Below the pieces are notes generated by a model, which worked only from the letters and a program-made list of their open reading frames with translations, had not been told where the DNA came from and ran no database searches. Position numbers and translations under genes: made by a program. A stretch of DNA of 64,000 nucleotides from Nostoc sp. T09. Its GTDB lineage: Bacteria > Cyanobacteriota > Cyanobacteriia > Cyanobacteriales > Nostocaceae. Numbering within the stretch: position 1 is the stretch's first letter; each line of letters begins with the position of its first letter. Below are positions 63,441-64,000 of this stretch, in pieces. The stretch covers positions 75,880 through 139,879 of the forward strand of contig NZ_MTAV01000014.1 of assembly GCF_002154695.1 (NCBI RefSeq), given 5' to 3'.

Positions 63441-63484
63441 GATATAAGCATGATTTCCTTGTAAAAAATTTAGGGAAAAATCCC

Positions 63485-63886
63485 ATGAAAAAACCGTTAT
63501 TACCCCTTGGCAAACTTGTACTTGCTACTGTGGCTGGAATTGGCTGCGCTTCCTTACTGATGGCTCAACCTAGTTTGGCTCAACTCAGTACTGTAGATTC
63601 CTTTCCTGGCGCAGATTCCAACCAGAATAATACCGATCCATTCTCCCGTGGCGGTAGTTCAGATTTCAATATGTTTGATCTGATTCATCGAGCTAATTTT
63701 GGGACTCTCAACTGGAACCCTGCGCAACAGAACCAACAATTAGACGAAGCAACCCTTGAATTTAAAAAAAGGCAACAACAGGCAATTCAAAATGGTGGCA
63801 AGGTAGGAACTACACCTCAAGCTTTGCCAATCATCAGGCTCCCAGAAAATACCCCTGCACAGCAGACAATACCAGCAAAAAACTAA
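63485..63886 (+). CDS. exported small protein of unknown function
   Basis: A 133-residue protein with a clear signal peptide (MKKPLLPLGKLVLATVAGIG ... cut near QPSLAQ). A Gln/Asn-rich mature part follows (DSNQNNTDP, MFDLIHRANFGTLNWNPAQQNQQLDEATLEFKKRQQQ). It starts 44 nt after the ABC permease and may be co-transcribed. Family not recognised. Confidence 0.75.
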   Translation: MKKPLLPLGKLVLATVAGIGCASLLMAQPSLAQLSTVDSFPGADSNQNNTDPFSRGGSSDFNMFDLIHRANFGTLNWNPAQQNQQLDEATLEFKKRQQQAIQNGGKVGTTPQALPIIRLPENTPAQQTIPAKN

Positions 63887-63912
63887 AGGTATTGCAAACT
63901 TCTCTAAATACA

Positions 63913-63945
63913 CCTTGCTTCCACCATTTTTAGTGGAAGCAAAGG
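63913..63945. terminator. hairpin after the exported-protein gene
   Basis: CCTTGCTTCCAC/GTGGAAGCAAAGG, with an 8-nt loop and one bulge, lies 27 nt after the stop. It lacks a clean U-tract on the plus strand, so termination is only likely. Confidence 0.5.
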
Positions 63946-64000
63946 TAAAAAAGTAATTATTAGCGATCGCGTGAAATCAACTATCGACCCAAAGCAGTTA

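Noticed and set aside
63338-63484. A 49-codon N-terminal extension of the exported protein overlapping the ABC permease
   Set aside because: The ATG at 63485 begins a clear signal peptide; the extension is the permease gene read in another frame.

Overview
This is chromosomal-looking DNA from a filamentous cyanobacterium of the Nostoc/Anabaena group. HIP1 octamers (GCGATCGC) are frequent. Heptameric tandem repeats, short palindromic dispersed repeats and MITE-like elements interrupt the intergenic DNA. Cyanobacterial marker genes (ycf34, a one-helix HLIP, a fused modBC, a pedR-like regulator) are present. Gene order is scattered, with short operons and long non-coding gaps.

Layout. 1-13.3 kb: repeat-rich DNA, a MASE1 hybrid histidine kinase with a REC-kinase partner, the molybdate transporter (modA, modBC), a PRISE-type enone reductase divergent from a FabG-like reductase, a DUF937 protein, a pentapeptide-repeat protein and a 2H phosphoesterase-like protein. 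13.39-17.03 kb: a minus-strand array of 29 tRNA or tRNA-like genes with anticodons for all 20 amino acids, interrupted by an HNH endonuclease gene. A near-consensus promoter overlaid by 11-bp-phased ATACTACA repeats precedes it. Several array tRNAs are odd: two have a ~26-nt repeat inserted in the T loop, four Leu-anticodon tRNAs lack the long variable arm, and an Ile-like tRNA has non-canonical D and T loops. 17.2-20.1 kb: a second HNH gene, a small transcription unit, and a threonyl-tRNA synthetase without an editing domain. Its leader carries two tandem threonine-rich leader peptides, each followed by a terminator and by sequence able to form a competing antiterminator, which looks like ribosome-mediated transcription attenuation.

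20-24 kb holds a metallo-beta-lactamase-fold protein and further tRNA-maturation genes (CCA-adding enzyme, tsaB) plus ycf34. 24.5-33.5 kb is a co-directional block that reads as a secreted-peptide system: two double-glycine precursors, a C39-peptidase ABC exporter, an HlyD adaptor, a degenerate sensor-like protein, a NarL-type response regulator and a CHASE2 sensor kinase. 34-57 kb is mixed metabolism and signalling: argD, a K+ channel, a 1.3-kb gap with two candidate tandem small RNAs, a CDF transporter, GH31, TPR, an inactive-looking GH18, a truncated phosphotransferase, fructokinase, pedR-like, glycosyltransferase, Ser/Thr kinase, PstS-like, WD40, HLIP and ald. 57-61.3 kb holds a NACHT STAND NTPase and an Rpn/PD-(D/E)XK nuclease. 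The window ends with an ABC-2 exporter pair and a small exported protein.

The strongest thread is translation and threonine: a cryptic-type tRNA array, an editing-less ThrRS under apparent threonine attenuation, TsaB (t6A modification) and the CCA enzyme lie within about 10 kb.
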